A stretch of DNA of 64,000 bases from Pseudomonas bubulae. GTDB taxonomy: Bacteria > Pseudomonadota > Gammaproteobacteria > Pseudomonadales > Pseudomonadaceae. The stretch covers positions 444,001 to 508,000 of the forward strand of contig NZ_CP146077.1 of the NCBI RefSeq assembly GCF_037023725.1, in the 5' to 3' direction. The position numbers and the translations under genes are program-made. Positions 35,980-44,337 of this stretch are shown here, piece after piece. How positions within the stretch are numbered: position 1 is the first letter of the stretch; the number at the start of each line of letters is the position of its first letter. The notes under the pieces were generated by a model that did not search any database, was not told where the DNA came from, and was given only the letters and a program-made list of their open reading frames with translations.

Positions 35980-37794
35980 ATGATCACCTCTTCCTCAGTT
36001 CCTCGCAGACCCCGCTGGCGTAGCCTGGCCTTATTGGCGCTGTGCCTGGCGCCTTTGCTGTGGCCGCTGCAACACCTGGCCGAGCGCTATTACCGCAGCG
36101 AACTGGCCGGGCAAAACCGCCAGACGCTCGACCTGTACGTGGCCAACCTGCTGGGCACGCTGCATCGCTATGAGGTGCTGCCGCAGATTCTGGGCCAGTT
36201 GCCTGACCTGCGCGAGCTGCTGGCTGACCCGGAAAGCCCGCAAGCCCTGAGTAAAGCCAATCAGTTGCTCAGTGAAATCACCAGCCAGACCGGCGCTGAA
36301 GTCATGTACCTGGTGGATGCTCATGGTGACACTATTGCGACGTCGAACTGGAATAAAAGCGATAGTTTTATCGGACGTAACTTTGCCTTCCGCCCCTATT
36401 TCAGCGAAGCGATGCAAGGCAAGCTCGGGCGCTTTTTCGGCCAGGGCACGACCTCCGGAAAACGCGGCTACTACTTTGCCGCACCGGTTGAGGTAGACAA
36501 CCAAAAGCTTGGCGTACTGGTGGTCAAGGTCGACCTCGACCACACCGAGCGACTCTGGGGCAAAACACCGGAACAACTGTTGCTGACCGACAGCAATGGT
36601 GTGGTCATTCTCACTTCGCGCCCTGAATGGCGCTTCAGGTCCACCCGTGATCTGTCTGAGGAAGAACGTCAGGCCATTTTCGCCATTCTCCCCTACCCCA
36701 CCAGCGACCCCAAGCCCCTGGCGCTCGACCCTAGTGCCTGGCTGGTACAGACACAAACCATCGACGAAACCGGCTGGCAGGCGAACATTCTTGCCCCTCG
36801 CACATTGATCGACCGCTCGGTGCGCACCGTGCTGGCCATCGGCGGCGCCACCTTGCTGGTGGTCATGCTGTTGATCGGTTTGATGATGCAGCGTCGGCGT
36901 CATTACCTGGATCGCATTGCATTTGAAGCCAAGGCCCGCCGCGAGCTGGAAATGCGTGTGGCAGAGCGCACCAGCGACCTTGAAGGGCTAAACCGGCGTC
37001 TGCGTGAAGAGGTACTGGAGCGCGAACATGCGCAACAGGAACTGGTGCGCGCCCAGGACGATCTGGTGCAGGCAGGCAAGCTGTCGGCGCTGGGCACCAT
37101 GTCGGCCAGCATCAGCCACGAACTCAACCAGCCGCTGGCGGCTATCCGCAGTTATGCCGAAAACGCCGAAGTGTTGCTCGACCACCAACGTATCGACGAT
37201 GCCCGCGGCAACCTCAAGCTGATCAACGAACTGACCGGCCGCATGTCCTCCATCATTGCCCACCTGCGCGCCTTCGCCCGCCGCGATCGCCACGCACCGG
37301 AAAGCGTCGCCCTGCAACCGGCGCTGGACGATGCCCTGGCGTTGCTGGCCAAGCGTCGACGCAGCATGGAAGTCGAACTGATCCGTGACTTGCCCGCCGC
37401 CACGCTCTGGGTTGAAGCCGGTGAAACACGCCTGCGTCAGGTACTGGGTAACCTGCTGGCCAACGCCCTCGATGCCTTGACCGAAAAAGGCCCGCCCCGG
37501 CGCTTGTGGCTAAGTGCCCAATCCACGCCGGAAGGCGTCACTGTGTACATTCGCGACAACGGCCCGGGTTTTTGCATGGAAGCGCTGGGCCGCGCCGGTG
37601 AGCCTTTCTATACCACCAAGACCCGTACTCAGGGGCTGGGCCTGGGGCTGGCCATTTGCGACACACTGATCCGCGCCTTTGGTGGCGAATTGTTGTTCGC
37701 CAACCACAAAGAAGGCGGCGCCTTAATTACCTTACGCCTGCGCGCAGGTGCGCCAGGTGTGAGCTTGCAAGCTTCAGAGGACTCCAGGTCATGA
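35980..37794 (+). CDS. dctB: C4-dicarboxylate transport sensor kinase
   Basis: 604 residues. Membrane segments at about 14-32 and 283-305 enclose a double-PAS-like periplasmic sensor with the DctB blocks RNFAFRPYFSEAMQG, GKRGYYFAAPV and GVLVVKVDLD; a coiled linker follows (RRELEMRVAERTSDLEGLNRRL), then HisKA with the H box SHELNQPLAAIRSYAEN near 380, N box GNLLANALDAL, and G boxes DNGPGF and LGLGLAICDTL. It senses succinate, fumarate or malate and phosphorylates DctD. It overlaps dctD by four bases. No transporter gene is adjacent. Confidence 0.94.
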   Translation: MITSSSVPRRPRWRSLALLALCLAPLLWPLQHLAERYYRSELAGQNRQTLDLYVANLLGTLHRYEVLPQILGQLPDLRELLADPESPQALSKANQLLSEITSQTGAEVMYLVDAHGDTIATSNWNKSDSFIGRNFAFRPYFSEAMQGKLGRFFGQGTTSGKRGYYFAAPVEVDNQKLGVLVVKVDLDHTERLWGKTPEQLLLTDSNGVVILTSRPEWRFRSTRDLSEEERQAIFAILPYPTSDPKPLALDPSAWLVQTQTIDETGWQANILAPRTLIDRSVRTVLAIGGATLLVVMLLIGLMMQRRRHYLDRIAFEAKARRELEMRVAERTSDLEGLNRRLREEVLEREHAQQELVRAQDDLVQAGKLSALGTMSASISHELNQPLAAIRSYAENAEVLLDHQRIDDARGNLKLINELTGRMSSIIAHLRAFARRDRHAPESVALQPALDDALALLAKRRRSMEVELIRDLPAATLWVEAGETRLRQVLGNLLANALDALTEKGPPRRLWLSAQSTPEGVTVYIRDNGPGFCMEALGRAGEPFYTTKTRTQGLGLGLAICDTLIRAFGGELLFANHKEGGALITLRLRAGAPGVSLQASEDSRS

Positions 37795-39182
37795 GCCAGC
37801 CCATCGATCCGCACGTTCAGGTCATCCTGATCGATGATGACCCGCATCTGCGCCAGGCTTTGTATCAGACCCTGGACCTGGCCGGGCTCAAGGTGCTGCC
37901 ACTGGCCGAAGCCAACGGCCTGGCCGAGCGTATCGGCCGGGACTGGCCGGGTGTGGTAGTCAGCGATATCCGCATGCCGGGCATGGACGGCCTTGAGCTG
38001 CTGGCGCAACTGCATGGCCAGGACCCGGAACTGCCGGTGCTGCTGATTACCGGTCACGGCGATGTGCCGCTGGCGGTGCAGGCCATGCGTGCAGGTGCCT
38101 ATGACTTTCTCGAAAAGCCCTTTGCCAGTGACGCCCTGCTCGACAGCGTGCGTCGTGCTCTGGCCTTGCGCGCTCTGGTTATGGACAACCGCAGCCTGCG
38201 CCTGGCTCTGAGCGATCGCCAGTTGCTGAGCTCGCGGCTGGTGGGGGTATCACCGGCCATGTTGCGCTTGCGCGAGCAAATCGGCGCTCTGGCCGCCACC
38301 AAGGCCGATGTGCTGATCCTCGGCGAGACCGGCTCGGGCAAAGAAGTGGTTGCACGGGCGCTGCATGATTTATCGGCGCGGCGTAACGGCCCGTTTGTGG
38401 CGATCAATGCCGGGGCCCTGGCTGAATCCGTGGTTGAGAGCGAACTGTTCGGGCATGAGCCTGGGGCCTTTACCGGCGCGCAGAAGCGGCGCATTGGCAA
38501 GTTCGAGTTCGCCAATGGCGGCACCCTGTTCCTCGACGAAATCGAGAGCATGAGCCTGGACGTGCAGGTCAAATTGCTGCGTTTGCTGCAAGAGCGCGTG
38601 GTCGAGCGCCTGGGTGGGAACCAGCTGATCCCGCTGGATATACGGGTGATCGCCGCCACCAAGGAAGACCTGCGCCAGGCCGCCGATCAGGGCCGCTTCC
38701 GCGCCGACCTGTATTACCGCCTCAACGTAGCGCCCTTGCGCATCGCCCCCCTGCGTGAGCGGGGTGAAGATGTGCTGATGTTGTTCGATTATTTTGCCGG
38801 CGAAGCCAGTGTGCGCCATGACCTGACGCCCAACGTGCTGCAACCGGCGCAGCGGGCTTTATTGTTGCGCCACACCTGGCCTGGCAACGTGCGCGAGCTG
38901 CAAAACGTCGCCGAGCGCTTTGCCCTGGGCCTTGAATTGGCTCTGGATAACTCCGCTGAAGGCCAGCCAGCAGCGGGCAATGAAGTAGCTGGCGGCTTGA
39001 GCGAGCAGGTCGAGCACTTCGAGAAAAGCCTGATCGCCGCCGAGCTTGAACGCACCCACAGCTCCATGCGCAGCCTGGCCGAAGCACTGGGTGTGCCGCG
39101 CAAGACCCTGCACGACAAGCTGCGCAAGCACGGGCTGAACTTCGACAGCGCCAGCCATCCACACCCAGATGAACTTGATTAA
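37791..39182 (+). CDS. dctD: Sigma54-dependent C4-dicarboxylate response regulator
   Basis: 463 residues, NtrC class. Receiver with DDD at 15-17 and phospho-acceptor D59 (VVVSDIRMPGMDG); AAA+ domain at about 150-390 with Walker A GETGSGKE, the sigma54-contacting GAFTGA and Walker B TLFLDEIESM; C-terminal Fis-type helix-turn-helix (SMRSLAEALGVPRKTLHDKLRKHGL). It should activate dicarboxylate transporter genes (dctA or dctPQM) with sigma54, at another locus, since none is adjacent here. Confidence 0.95.
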   Translation: MSQPIDPHVQVILIDDDPHLRQALYQTLDLAGLKVLPLAEANGLAERIGRDWPGVVVSDIRMPGMDGLELLAQLHGQDPELPVLLITGHGDVPLAVQAMRAGAYDFLEKPFASDALLDSVRRALALRALVMDNRSLRLALSDRQLLSSRLVGVSPAMLRLREQIGALAATKADVLILGETGSGKEVVARALHDLSARRNGPFVAINAGALAESVVESELFGHEPGAFTGAQKRRIGKFEFANGGTLFLDEIESMSLDVQVKLLRLLQERVVERLGGNQLIPLDIRVIAATKEDLRQAADQGRFRADLYYRLNVAPLRIAPLRERGEDVLMLFDYFAGEASVRHDLTPNVLQPAQRALLLRHTWPGNVRELQNVAERFALGLELALDNSAEGQPAAGNEVAGGLSEQVEHFEKSLIAAELERTHSSMRSLAEALGVPRKTLHDKLRKHGLNFDSASHPHPDELD

Positions 39183-39194
39183 AGAGGCCGCAGC

Positions 39195-39650
39195 ATGAAC
39201 CGCGACAGTCGTTATCTGGAGTCAGTTCTTCATCACGACATCCCGCTGACCCGGGAAATGGGTCTCAAGGTACTGGGCTGGCAAGACCGGCAGTTGCGTC
39301 TGCAGTTGCCGCTTGAAGCCAATATCAATCACAAGAGCACCATGTTCGGCGGCAGCCTGTACTGCGGCGCAGTGCTGGCGGGCTGGGGCTGGCTGCATTT
39401 GAGCCTGCGCGAAGCGGGAATCGAAGACGGGCATATCGTGATTCAGGAAGGTCATATCAGCTACCCGCTGCCCGTGACCGAGGACGCCATTGCGGTATGT
39501 GATGCGCCAGATGATGCGCAATGGAACAGGTTTTTGGCCATGTACAAACGCCACGGCCGCGCGCGGCTGACCCTGGAAACGCGGGTAGTCAATGTTCAGG
39601 GCGGGGAAGATGCGGTGAGGTTTAGCGGGCAGTACGTGTTGCACCGCTAA
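39195..39650 (+). CDS. YiiD_C-type hotdog thioesterase domain protein
   Basis: 151 residues. DIPLTREMGLKVLGW, LPLEANINHKSTMFGGSLYCGAVLAGWGWL and a late ALT/TLETRV strand fit the putative thioesterase (YiiD C-terminal) family with a single hotdog fold. It would hydrolyse an acyl-CoA or other thioester; substrate unknown. It starts 12 bases after dctD and may share its transcript, though no link to dicarboxylate control is apparent. Confidence 0.82.
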   Translation: MNRDSRYLESVLHHDIPLTREMGLKVLGWQDRQLRLQLPLEANINHKSTMFGGSLYCGAVLAGWGWLHLSLREAGIEDGHIVIQEGHISYPLPVTEDAIAVCDAPDDAQWNRFLAMYKRHGRARLTLETRVVNVQGGEDAVRFSGQYVLHR

Positions 39651-39659
39651 CTCGATTTT

Positions 39660-39747
39660 TGTGGGAACGGGTTTGCTCGCGATGGCCGCGGCGCGGTCTG
39701 GCTGAAAGACCGCAGCGTTTGCATCGCGGGCAAGCCCGCTCCCACAG
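39660..39747. repeat. REP doublet, long class
   Basis: TGTGGGAACGGGTTTGCTCGCGA (two substitutions from the usual core) with an inverted, canonical copy GCGGGCAAGCCCGCTCCCACA. Between the convergent thioesterase and cysQ genes. Confidence 0.9.
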
Positions 39748-39754
39748 GGGTGGA

Positions 39755-40582
39755 CTAGCGTTGTGCCAGATCCAGCAATTTTTCACGCCACGGCGCCTGC
39801 GCCGGCAACGCCAGAAACGACTGATTGAGCAGCGACTCACGGGCCGGATAACTGAACGGTTCACCATCCAGTTGCAGCACCACACCACCAGCTCCTTCCA
39901 GCACACCCTGAGCCGCCGCCGTGTCCCACTGCGAAGTCGGCGCCAGGCGCGGATAACAATCAGCCGCTCCTTCAGCCAGCAAACAGAACTTCAAGGAACT
40001 GCCCACGCTGACCAACTTCAATTCGCCCAGATGCTCACTCAGACCGGCCAGCAAGTGCTCCTGCTCAGGACTGGAATGGCGGCGGCTGGCGACTACGGTC
40101 AACGCCTCACCCGCAGGCGGTGTGTTTCGCACGCTGATGGGCACAGGTTCATCGCCCTCCGCCCGCCAGGCCCCCAGGCCCGCGCCGCCGTAGTAGCAAC
40201 GACCGCTGGTGGGCATGGATACCACGCCAAACACCACACGACCCTGCTCGATCAACGCAATGTTGACGGTGAACTCTTCACTGCCGCAAATGAATTCCTT
40301 GGTGCCATCCAGCGGGTCAACCAACCACCAGCGCGTCCAACCCGCGCGCACGTCTTGCGCGATATTGGCGTCTTCCTCCGACAGTACCGGAATACTCGGG
40401 GCCAGCGCGGTGAGGCCATCAAGCAGGATGTGATGGGCGGCCAGATCAGCGGCCGTGACTGGCGAATCATCGGCCTTGGCACTGACTTCAACGCCCGCTC
40501 GCCAGAACGGCAAAATCGCGTCGCCAGCGGCATGGGCCAGTTTGATCACGCCTTCAAGCAAAGGATGGGGCAAGACACTCAC
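39755..40582 (-). CDS. cysQ: 3'(2'),5'-bisphosphate nucleotidase
   Basis: 275 residues, an inositol-monophosphatase-fold phosphatase that removes PAP formed in sulfate assimilation. Motifs: SEED near 68 (VLSEEDAN), WLVDPLDGTKEF near 87-98, and WDTAAAQGVLEGAGG near 213. The start is GTG and overlaps the nudE stop codon as GTGA, so it is translated behind nudE. Confidence 0.95.
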   Translation of the reverse strand: MSVLPHPLLEGVIKLAHAAGDAILPFWRAGVEVSAKADDSPVTAADLAAHHILLDGLTALAPSIPVLSEEDANIAQDVRAGWTRWWLVDPLDGTKEFICGSEEFTVNIALIEQGRVVFGVVSMPTSGRCYYGGAGLGAWRAEGDEPVPISVRNTPPAGEALTVVASRRHSSPEQEHLLAGLSEHLGELKLVSVGSSLKFCLLAEGAADCYPRLAPTSQWDTAAAQGVLEGAGGVVLQLDGEPFSYPARESLLNQSFLALPAQAPWREKLLDLAQR

Positions 40583-41145
40583 GGCTGGAATGCTCCACGC
40601 TGGGTCAGCAGATCGCGGGCCAGATACAGCGCGGCCAGGGCACGACCTTCGCTGAATTGCGGGTTAAGCACCAGGCTCGACAGCTCACGCAGGTTGACCC
40701 GATCAACGCGCATCGGCTCAGGTTCGTCGCCTTCCAGATGTTCTTCGTAAAGATCGGTAGCCAGGACCACCTGAATTTTTTGACTCATATAGCCGGGGGA
40801 CAGGGACAGCTCGGTCAAATGCTCGAGCTGGCGAGCACCGAAACCGGCCTCCTCCTTGAGCTCTCGTTCAGCCGCAGCCAACACATCTTCGCCCGGCTCG
40901 ATCAGGCCCTTGGGCAGCGAAACTTCGTATTCATCAGTGCCGCCGCAATATTCTTCAACCAGAATCGCGTGCTCAGCATCGATCATGGCCACAATCATCA
41001 CTGCGCCATAACCGTTGCCGCGCCCCACCAACCGTTCGTAAGTGCGCTCTACTCCATTGGAGAAGCGCAGTTGCACTTCTTCAACCCGAAACAATCGGCT
41101 ACTGGCAACAATTTCACGGGCAAGTACGGTGGGTTTTTGGCGCAT
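40579..41145 (-). CDS. nudE: ADP compounds hydrolase (Nudix)
   Basis: 188 residues. The Nudix box GLIEPGEDVLAAAERELKEEAGFG near residues 79-102 is complete. SLPKG before it and LSPGYMSQKI after it are typical of NudE, which hydrolyses ADP-ribose, Ap3A and NADH. GAGGAG precedes the ATG. Upstream of cysQ in one operon and divergent from yrfG; the nudE-yrfG divergence is shared with E. coli. Confidence 0.93.
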   Translation of the reverse strand: MRQKPTVLAREIVASSRLFRVEEVQLRFSNGVERTYERLVGRGNGYGAVMIVAMIDAEHAILVEEYCGGTDEYEVSLPKGLIEPGEDVLAAAERELKEEAGFGARQLEHLTELSLSPGYMSQKIQVVLATDLYEEHLEGDEPEPMRVDRVNLRELSSLVLNPQFSEGRALAALYLARDLLTQRGAFQP

Positions 41146-41232
41146 AGCGGCTCCTCAATATGAACGGGGTACTATACCCCGGCTTTTCCGATTGTCTGTG
41201 TCGGAAATTTTTACCTGTGGGAGAAGTTTTGC

Positions 41233-41895
41233 ATGACCGTTTTACCTTGGCGCGACATTGATACCGTGCTGCTCGACATGGACGGCACGCTGCTCGACCT
41301 GCACTACGACAACCATTTCTGGCTGGAGCACCTGCCCCAACGCTATGCCGAGCTGCATGGCATCAGCCGGGCGATGGCGGATCTGGAACTGACGCCGCTA
41401 TTTGAAGGCAACGCGGGCCAGTTGAAATGGTACTGCCTGGATTTCTGGAGCCGCGAGCTGAAGATCCCGGTGCGCGAACTCAAACTCGAAACCGCTCATC
41501 TGATTGCCTTGCGCCCCGATGCCGATACTTTTCTGGCAGCCATCAACAAAGCTGGCAAGCGGGTGATCATGATCACCAACGCGCACCGTGATTCGCTGTC
41601 GTTGAAAATGGAGCGCATTGAGCTGGCCCCGTATTTCGAGCGACTTATCAGTTCCCACGACTACGGTTATCCCAAGGAAAGCCCGGCGTTCTGGGATGCC
41701 CTGCAAGCAGATATCGGTTTTGACCCAGCCCGCAGCCTGTTTATCGACGATACCCTGCCAATTTTGCGCAGTGCCCGTGATTTTGGGGTGGCTCACTTGC
41801 TGGCAGTGAAACAGCCCGACAGCCAAAAAGGCCCGAAAGACACTGCAGAATTTGCTGCGCTGGGGGACTATCGCGAGTTGCTGGAAGGGCTGTGA
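41233..41895 (+). CDS. yrfG: GMP/IMP nucleotidase (HAD superfamily)
   Basis: 220 residues. HAD motif I is DMDGTLLDLHYDNHFW (residues 16-31), motif II ITNAHRD near 115, motif III lysine in YPKESPAFWDAL near 138, and motif IV FIDDTLPIL near 176. The YDNHFW and FWSRELK segments mark the YrfG group, which dephosphorylates purine mononucleotides. Monocistronic, followed by a REP doublet. Confidence 0.93.
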   Translation: MTVLPWRDIDTVLLDMDGTLLDLHYDNHFWLEHLPQRYAELHGISRAMADLELTPLFEGNAGQLKWYCLDFWSRELKIPVRELKLETAHLIALRPDADTFLAAINKAGKRVIMITNAHRDSLSLKMERIELAPYFERLISSHDYGYPKESPAFWDALQADIGFDPARSLFIDDTLPILRSARDFGVAHLLAVKQPDSQKGPKDTAEFAALGDYRELLEGL

Positions 41896-41907
41896 ATCTC
41901 TGAACCC

Positions 41908-41960
41908 GTGGGAGCGAGCCTGCTCGCGAAGTGCATTCGCGAGCAGGCTCGCTCCCACAG
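41908..41960. repeat. REP doublet, short class
   Basis: GTGGGAGCGAGCCTGCTCGCGAA and an exact inverted copy with a seven-base loop, between the convergent yrfG and kbp genes; the near-perfect 23-base stem could act as transcript end in both directions. Confidence 0.92.
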
Positions 41961-41971
41961 GGTAAAACGGT

Positions 41972-42412
41972 TTACTCGGGAATACGCAGCGTCTGGCCCG
42001 GATAGATTTTGTTCGGGTCCTTGAGCAACGGTTTGTTGGCTTCGAAAATCTTGTTGTACAGATTGGCGTTGCCGTACACCTGCAGCGAAATTGCGCTCAG
42101 GGTGTCGCCCTTTTTCACCACGACAAAACGCGAAGCCACAACAGCCGGGCCGGTCACGGTGATCTTGTCTTCAACACTGGCCACGCCTGCGATATTACCC
42201 GCCGCCAGAATGATTTTTTCTTTCTCTTCCTGGGTGGCCACTTCACCGCTGACTGTCACTTTGTCGCCTTCCACGGTAGCGGTGATGTTCGGATTGCCCA
42301 AGCCCACTTCCTGTACGTGCTTCTTGAGCTCCTCGCCCGCATTGGCGTTGCCCGGTGTCAGCAGGTCGATCAATTTTTCGCCGGCTTCTTTCACAAAGCT
42401 GAAAATACTCAT
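41972..42412 (-). CDS. kbp: BON and LysM domain protein (Kbp/YgaU)
   Basis: 146 residues without a signal peptide. The N-terminal FSFVKEAGEKLID and the BON domain (about 25-85; ITATVEGDKVTVSGEVATQEEKEKIILAAGNI) precede a LysM domain (about 93-145; FVVVKKGDTLSAISLQVYGNANLYNKIFEANKPLL, IYPGQTLRIP). This is the architecture of E. coli Kbp, a cytoplasmic potassium-binding protein. AGGAG is found 8 bases upstream of the ATG. Monocistronic. Confidence 0.93.
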   Translation of the reverse strand: MSIFSFVKEAGEKLIDLLTPGNANAGEELKKHVQEVGLGNPNITATVEGDKVTVSGEVATQEEKEKIILAAGNIAGVASVEDKITVTGPAVVASRFVVVKKGDTLSAISLQVYGNANLYNKIFEANKPLLKDPNKIYPGQTLRIPE

Positions 42413-42515
42413 ACATCACGCTCCTAGGTTGGAAGATCCAGACTCAAGAGCGTAGACCATCTACGCCATGTGCAAGCGCGCTAGAATCGCCCGCTGAATT
42501 GCACCCGGAGCGACG

Positions 42516-43403
42516 ATGGACATCAAACAGCTGAAATTCCTCATTGCCCTCGACGAAACCCGACATTTCGGTCAGGCCGCCGCGCGTTGCCATATCACGC
42601 AGCCCACCCTGTCCATGCGTTTGCGCAGCCTTGAACAGGAACTGGACTTGCAACTGGTCAATCGCGGACAGCGCTTCGAAAGCTTTACCGCACCTGGCGA
42701 GCGGGTGCTGGCCTGGGCCCGTACCGTGTTGGCCGCCTACGACGGTTTGCAGGCCGAAGCTGCTGCCTGTCGCGGTAACCTGATCGGTACTCTGCGCCTG
42801 GGCGTGGTGCCGCTGTCGAGTTTTGACCCCCTGCCGCTGTTGCAGCGTCTGCATCAGGAACATCCCGATCTGCGCTTCGAATTGTCAGCACTGAGCTCGG
42901 AACAAATCCTTGAGCAACTGGCCAGCAACCGGCTGGACGTGGGTGTCTCTTATCTTGAACGCCTTGACCAGGAACGTTTTGACTCCCTGGCCCTGGGCGA
43001 AACCCGCATGGGCCTGCTATACGACCAGCGGTATTTCAACTTCGGTGACCAGCCGCTTAGCTGGGAGGCGCTGACCAGCTTGCCGCTGGGCCTGCTCAGC
43101 AGCGGCATGCACTTTCGCCAGTCCATCGACCACAACTTCCACAGCCGGGGGCTTACGCCACAACCCCTGTTGCAAACCGATGCCGTTCATCAACTGTTAC
43201 AAGCTGTCCACGGCGGGCTTTGTTGCGCGGTGATGCCCCTTGAGGGCGGGCTGGAAGCCCTGACCGACCACCTGCGCCTGCACCCCATAGAAGATGCACG
43301 CACCTTGGCCCGCCTGGGTTTGATCATGCGTCGTGAGGCACCGCGCTCAGCGCTGGCCGAAGCCTGTTTCGCGCTTTATCAGAAATCACCAAGCTCTTCT
43401 TGA
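42516..43403 (+). CDS. LysR-family regulator beside fdhD
   Basis: 295 residues. Winged helix-turn-helix at 1-60 (LKFLIALDETRHFGQAAARCHITQPTLSMRLRSLE) and a LysR effector domain from about 90 (GTLRLGVVPLSSFDPLPLLQRL). CGGAG lies five bases before the ATG. It precedes fdhD in the same direction with a 94-base gap containing two palindromes, one of which may be its own site. Probably controls fdhD and the molybdoenzyme gene; the effector is unknown. Confidence 0.87.
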   Translation: MDIKQLKFLIALDETRHFGQAAARCHITQPTLSMRLRSLEQELDLQLVNRGQRFESFTAPGERVLAWARTVLAAYDGLQAEAAACRGNLIGTLRLGVVPLSSFDPLPLLQRLHQEHPDLRFELSALSSEQILEQLASNRLDVGVSYLERLDQERFDSLALGETRMGLLYDQRYFNFGDQPLSWEALTSLPLGLLSSGMHFRQSIDHNFHSRGLTPQPLLQTDAVHQLLQAVHGGLCCAVMPLEGGLEALTDHLRLHPIEDARTLARLGLIMRREAPRSALAEACFALYQKSPSSS

Positions 43404-43411
43404 TCGACGCC

Positions 43412-43425
43412 ATCTATCAATAGAT
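43412..43425. promoter_or_regulatory. LysR-type candidate site before fdhD
   Basis: ATCTAT-CA-ATAGAT, a perfect six-base inverted repeat of the T-N-A kind used by LysR regulators, lies nine bases after the lysR stop codon and 72 before fdhD. Confidence 0.5.
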
Positions 43426-43442
43426 CAGCACTAGCGATTAGA

Positions 43443-43459
43443 CGCGACACTGTGTCGCG
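43443..43459. promoter_or_regulatory. Seventeen-base palindrome before fdhD
   Basis: CGCGACAC-T-GTGTCGCG, perfect eight-base arms around a single base. No U tract follows on either strand, and the one-base centre cannot form a loop without opening pairs, so a protein-binding site is more likely than a terminator. Confidence 0.5.
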
Positions 43460-43497
43460 CCTAGGCTTAGAGCTCAATTGATTGTCGGTACTGCCTT

Positions 43498-44337
43498 ATG
43501 AACGCCAAGCGCCCTCTGTGCGCGGCGCCTGCTTCTGTCACGCCCGCGCCTGCTGCCAGCCAGAGCTATGACTACGTCAACCTGGACCACAGTGGTGGTG
43601 CGCAAACTGCACTGGCCGAAGAGGTCGCCCTGGCGATTGCCTATAACGGCATCAGTCAGGCCGTGATGCTGGTCACACCCACTGACCTTGAGGACTTTAT
43701 CGTCGGCTTCAGCCTGGGCAGCGGCATCATTCAAGACGCCAGCGAAATCTACGACCTCAAACTGACCGGTGCAGGGTCTGCCCAATACGCTCAGGTCGAA
43801 ATCGCCAGCCGGGCGTTCTGGAACCTCAAGCAGCAACGCCGCCAACTGGCCGGCACCAGTGGGTGCGGGCTGTGTGGGGTGGAAGCGGTGGAACAGGCCT
43901 TGCCCGATCTCCAGGTATTGCCCGGCGCGCCTTTGCCACCGGCGCAGTGGCTGGAAGGCCTGCGCCAGCGCATCAGCGACTTTCAACCCTTGGGCCAGCA
44001 CTGCGGCGCCGTACACGCTGCAGTCTATATGGACGGCCAGGGCCAACTGCTGCTGGGTCGTGAAGACATAGGCCGGCACAACGCCCTCGATAAATTGATC
44101 GGTGCTCTGGTACGCCAGCAAATCGATCTGACGGGTGGCACAGCAATCGTCACCAGCCGTTGCAGCCTGGAACTGATTCAAAAAGTGCTGCGCGCCGGCA
44201 TCCAGACCCTGATCAGCCTGTCCTCGCCCACGGGCCTGGCGCTGCAATGGGCGCGGCGGCACAACCTCAACCTTATTCATCTGCCACAAAAAAGCGCGCC
44301 CAGGGTCTACAGCCCCGCGCAGGAGAAACAACCGTGA
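43498..44337 (+). CDS. fdhD: Sulfur carrier protein FdhD
   Basis: 279 residues. FdhD passes sulfur from IscS to the molybdenum-bis-MGD cofactor of formate dehydrogenases. The catalytic CxxC is CGLC in TSGCGLCGVEAVEQ near 120; EEVALAIAYNG, FSLGSGII, HAAVYMDGQGQLLLGREDIGRHNALDKLIG and TSRCSLELIQK are family signatures. The gene overlaps the molybdoenzyme gene by four bases, fitting a role in activating that enzyme. Confidence 0.95.
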   Translation: MNAKRPLCAAPASVTPAPAASQSYDYVNLDHSGGAQTALAEEVALAIAYNGISQAVMLVTPTDLEDFIVGFSLGSGIIQDASEIYDLKLTGAGSAQYAQVEIASRAFWNLKQQRRQLAGTSGCGLCGVEAVEQALPDLQVLPGAPLPPAQWLEGLRQRISDFQPLGQHCGAVHAAVYMDGQGQLLLGREDIGRHNALDKLIGALVRQQIDLTGGTAIVTSRCSLELIQKVLRAGIQTLISLSSPTGLALQWARRHNLNLIHLPQKSAPRVYSPAQEKQP

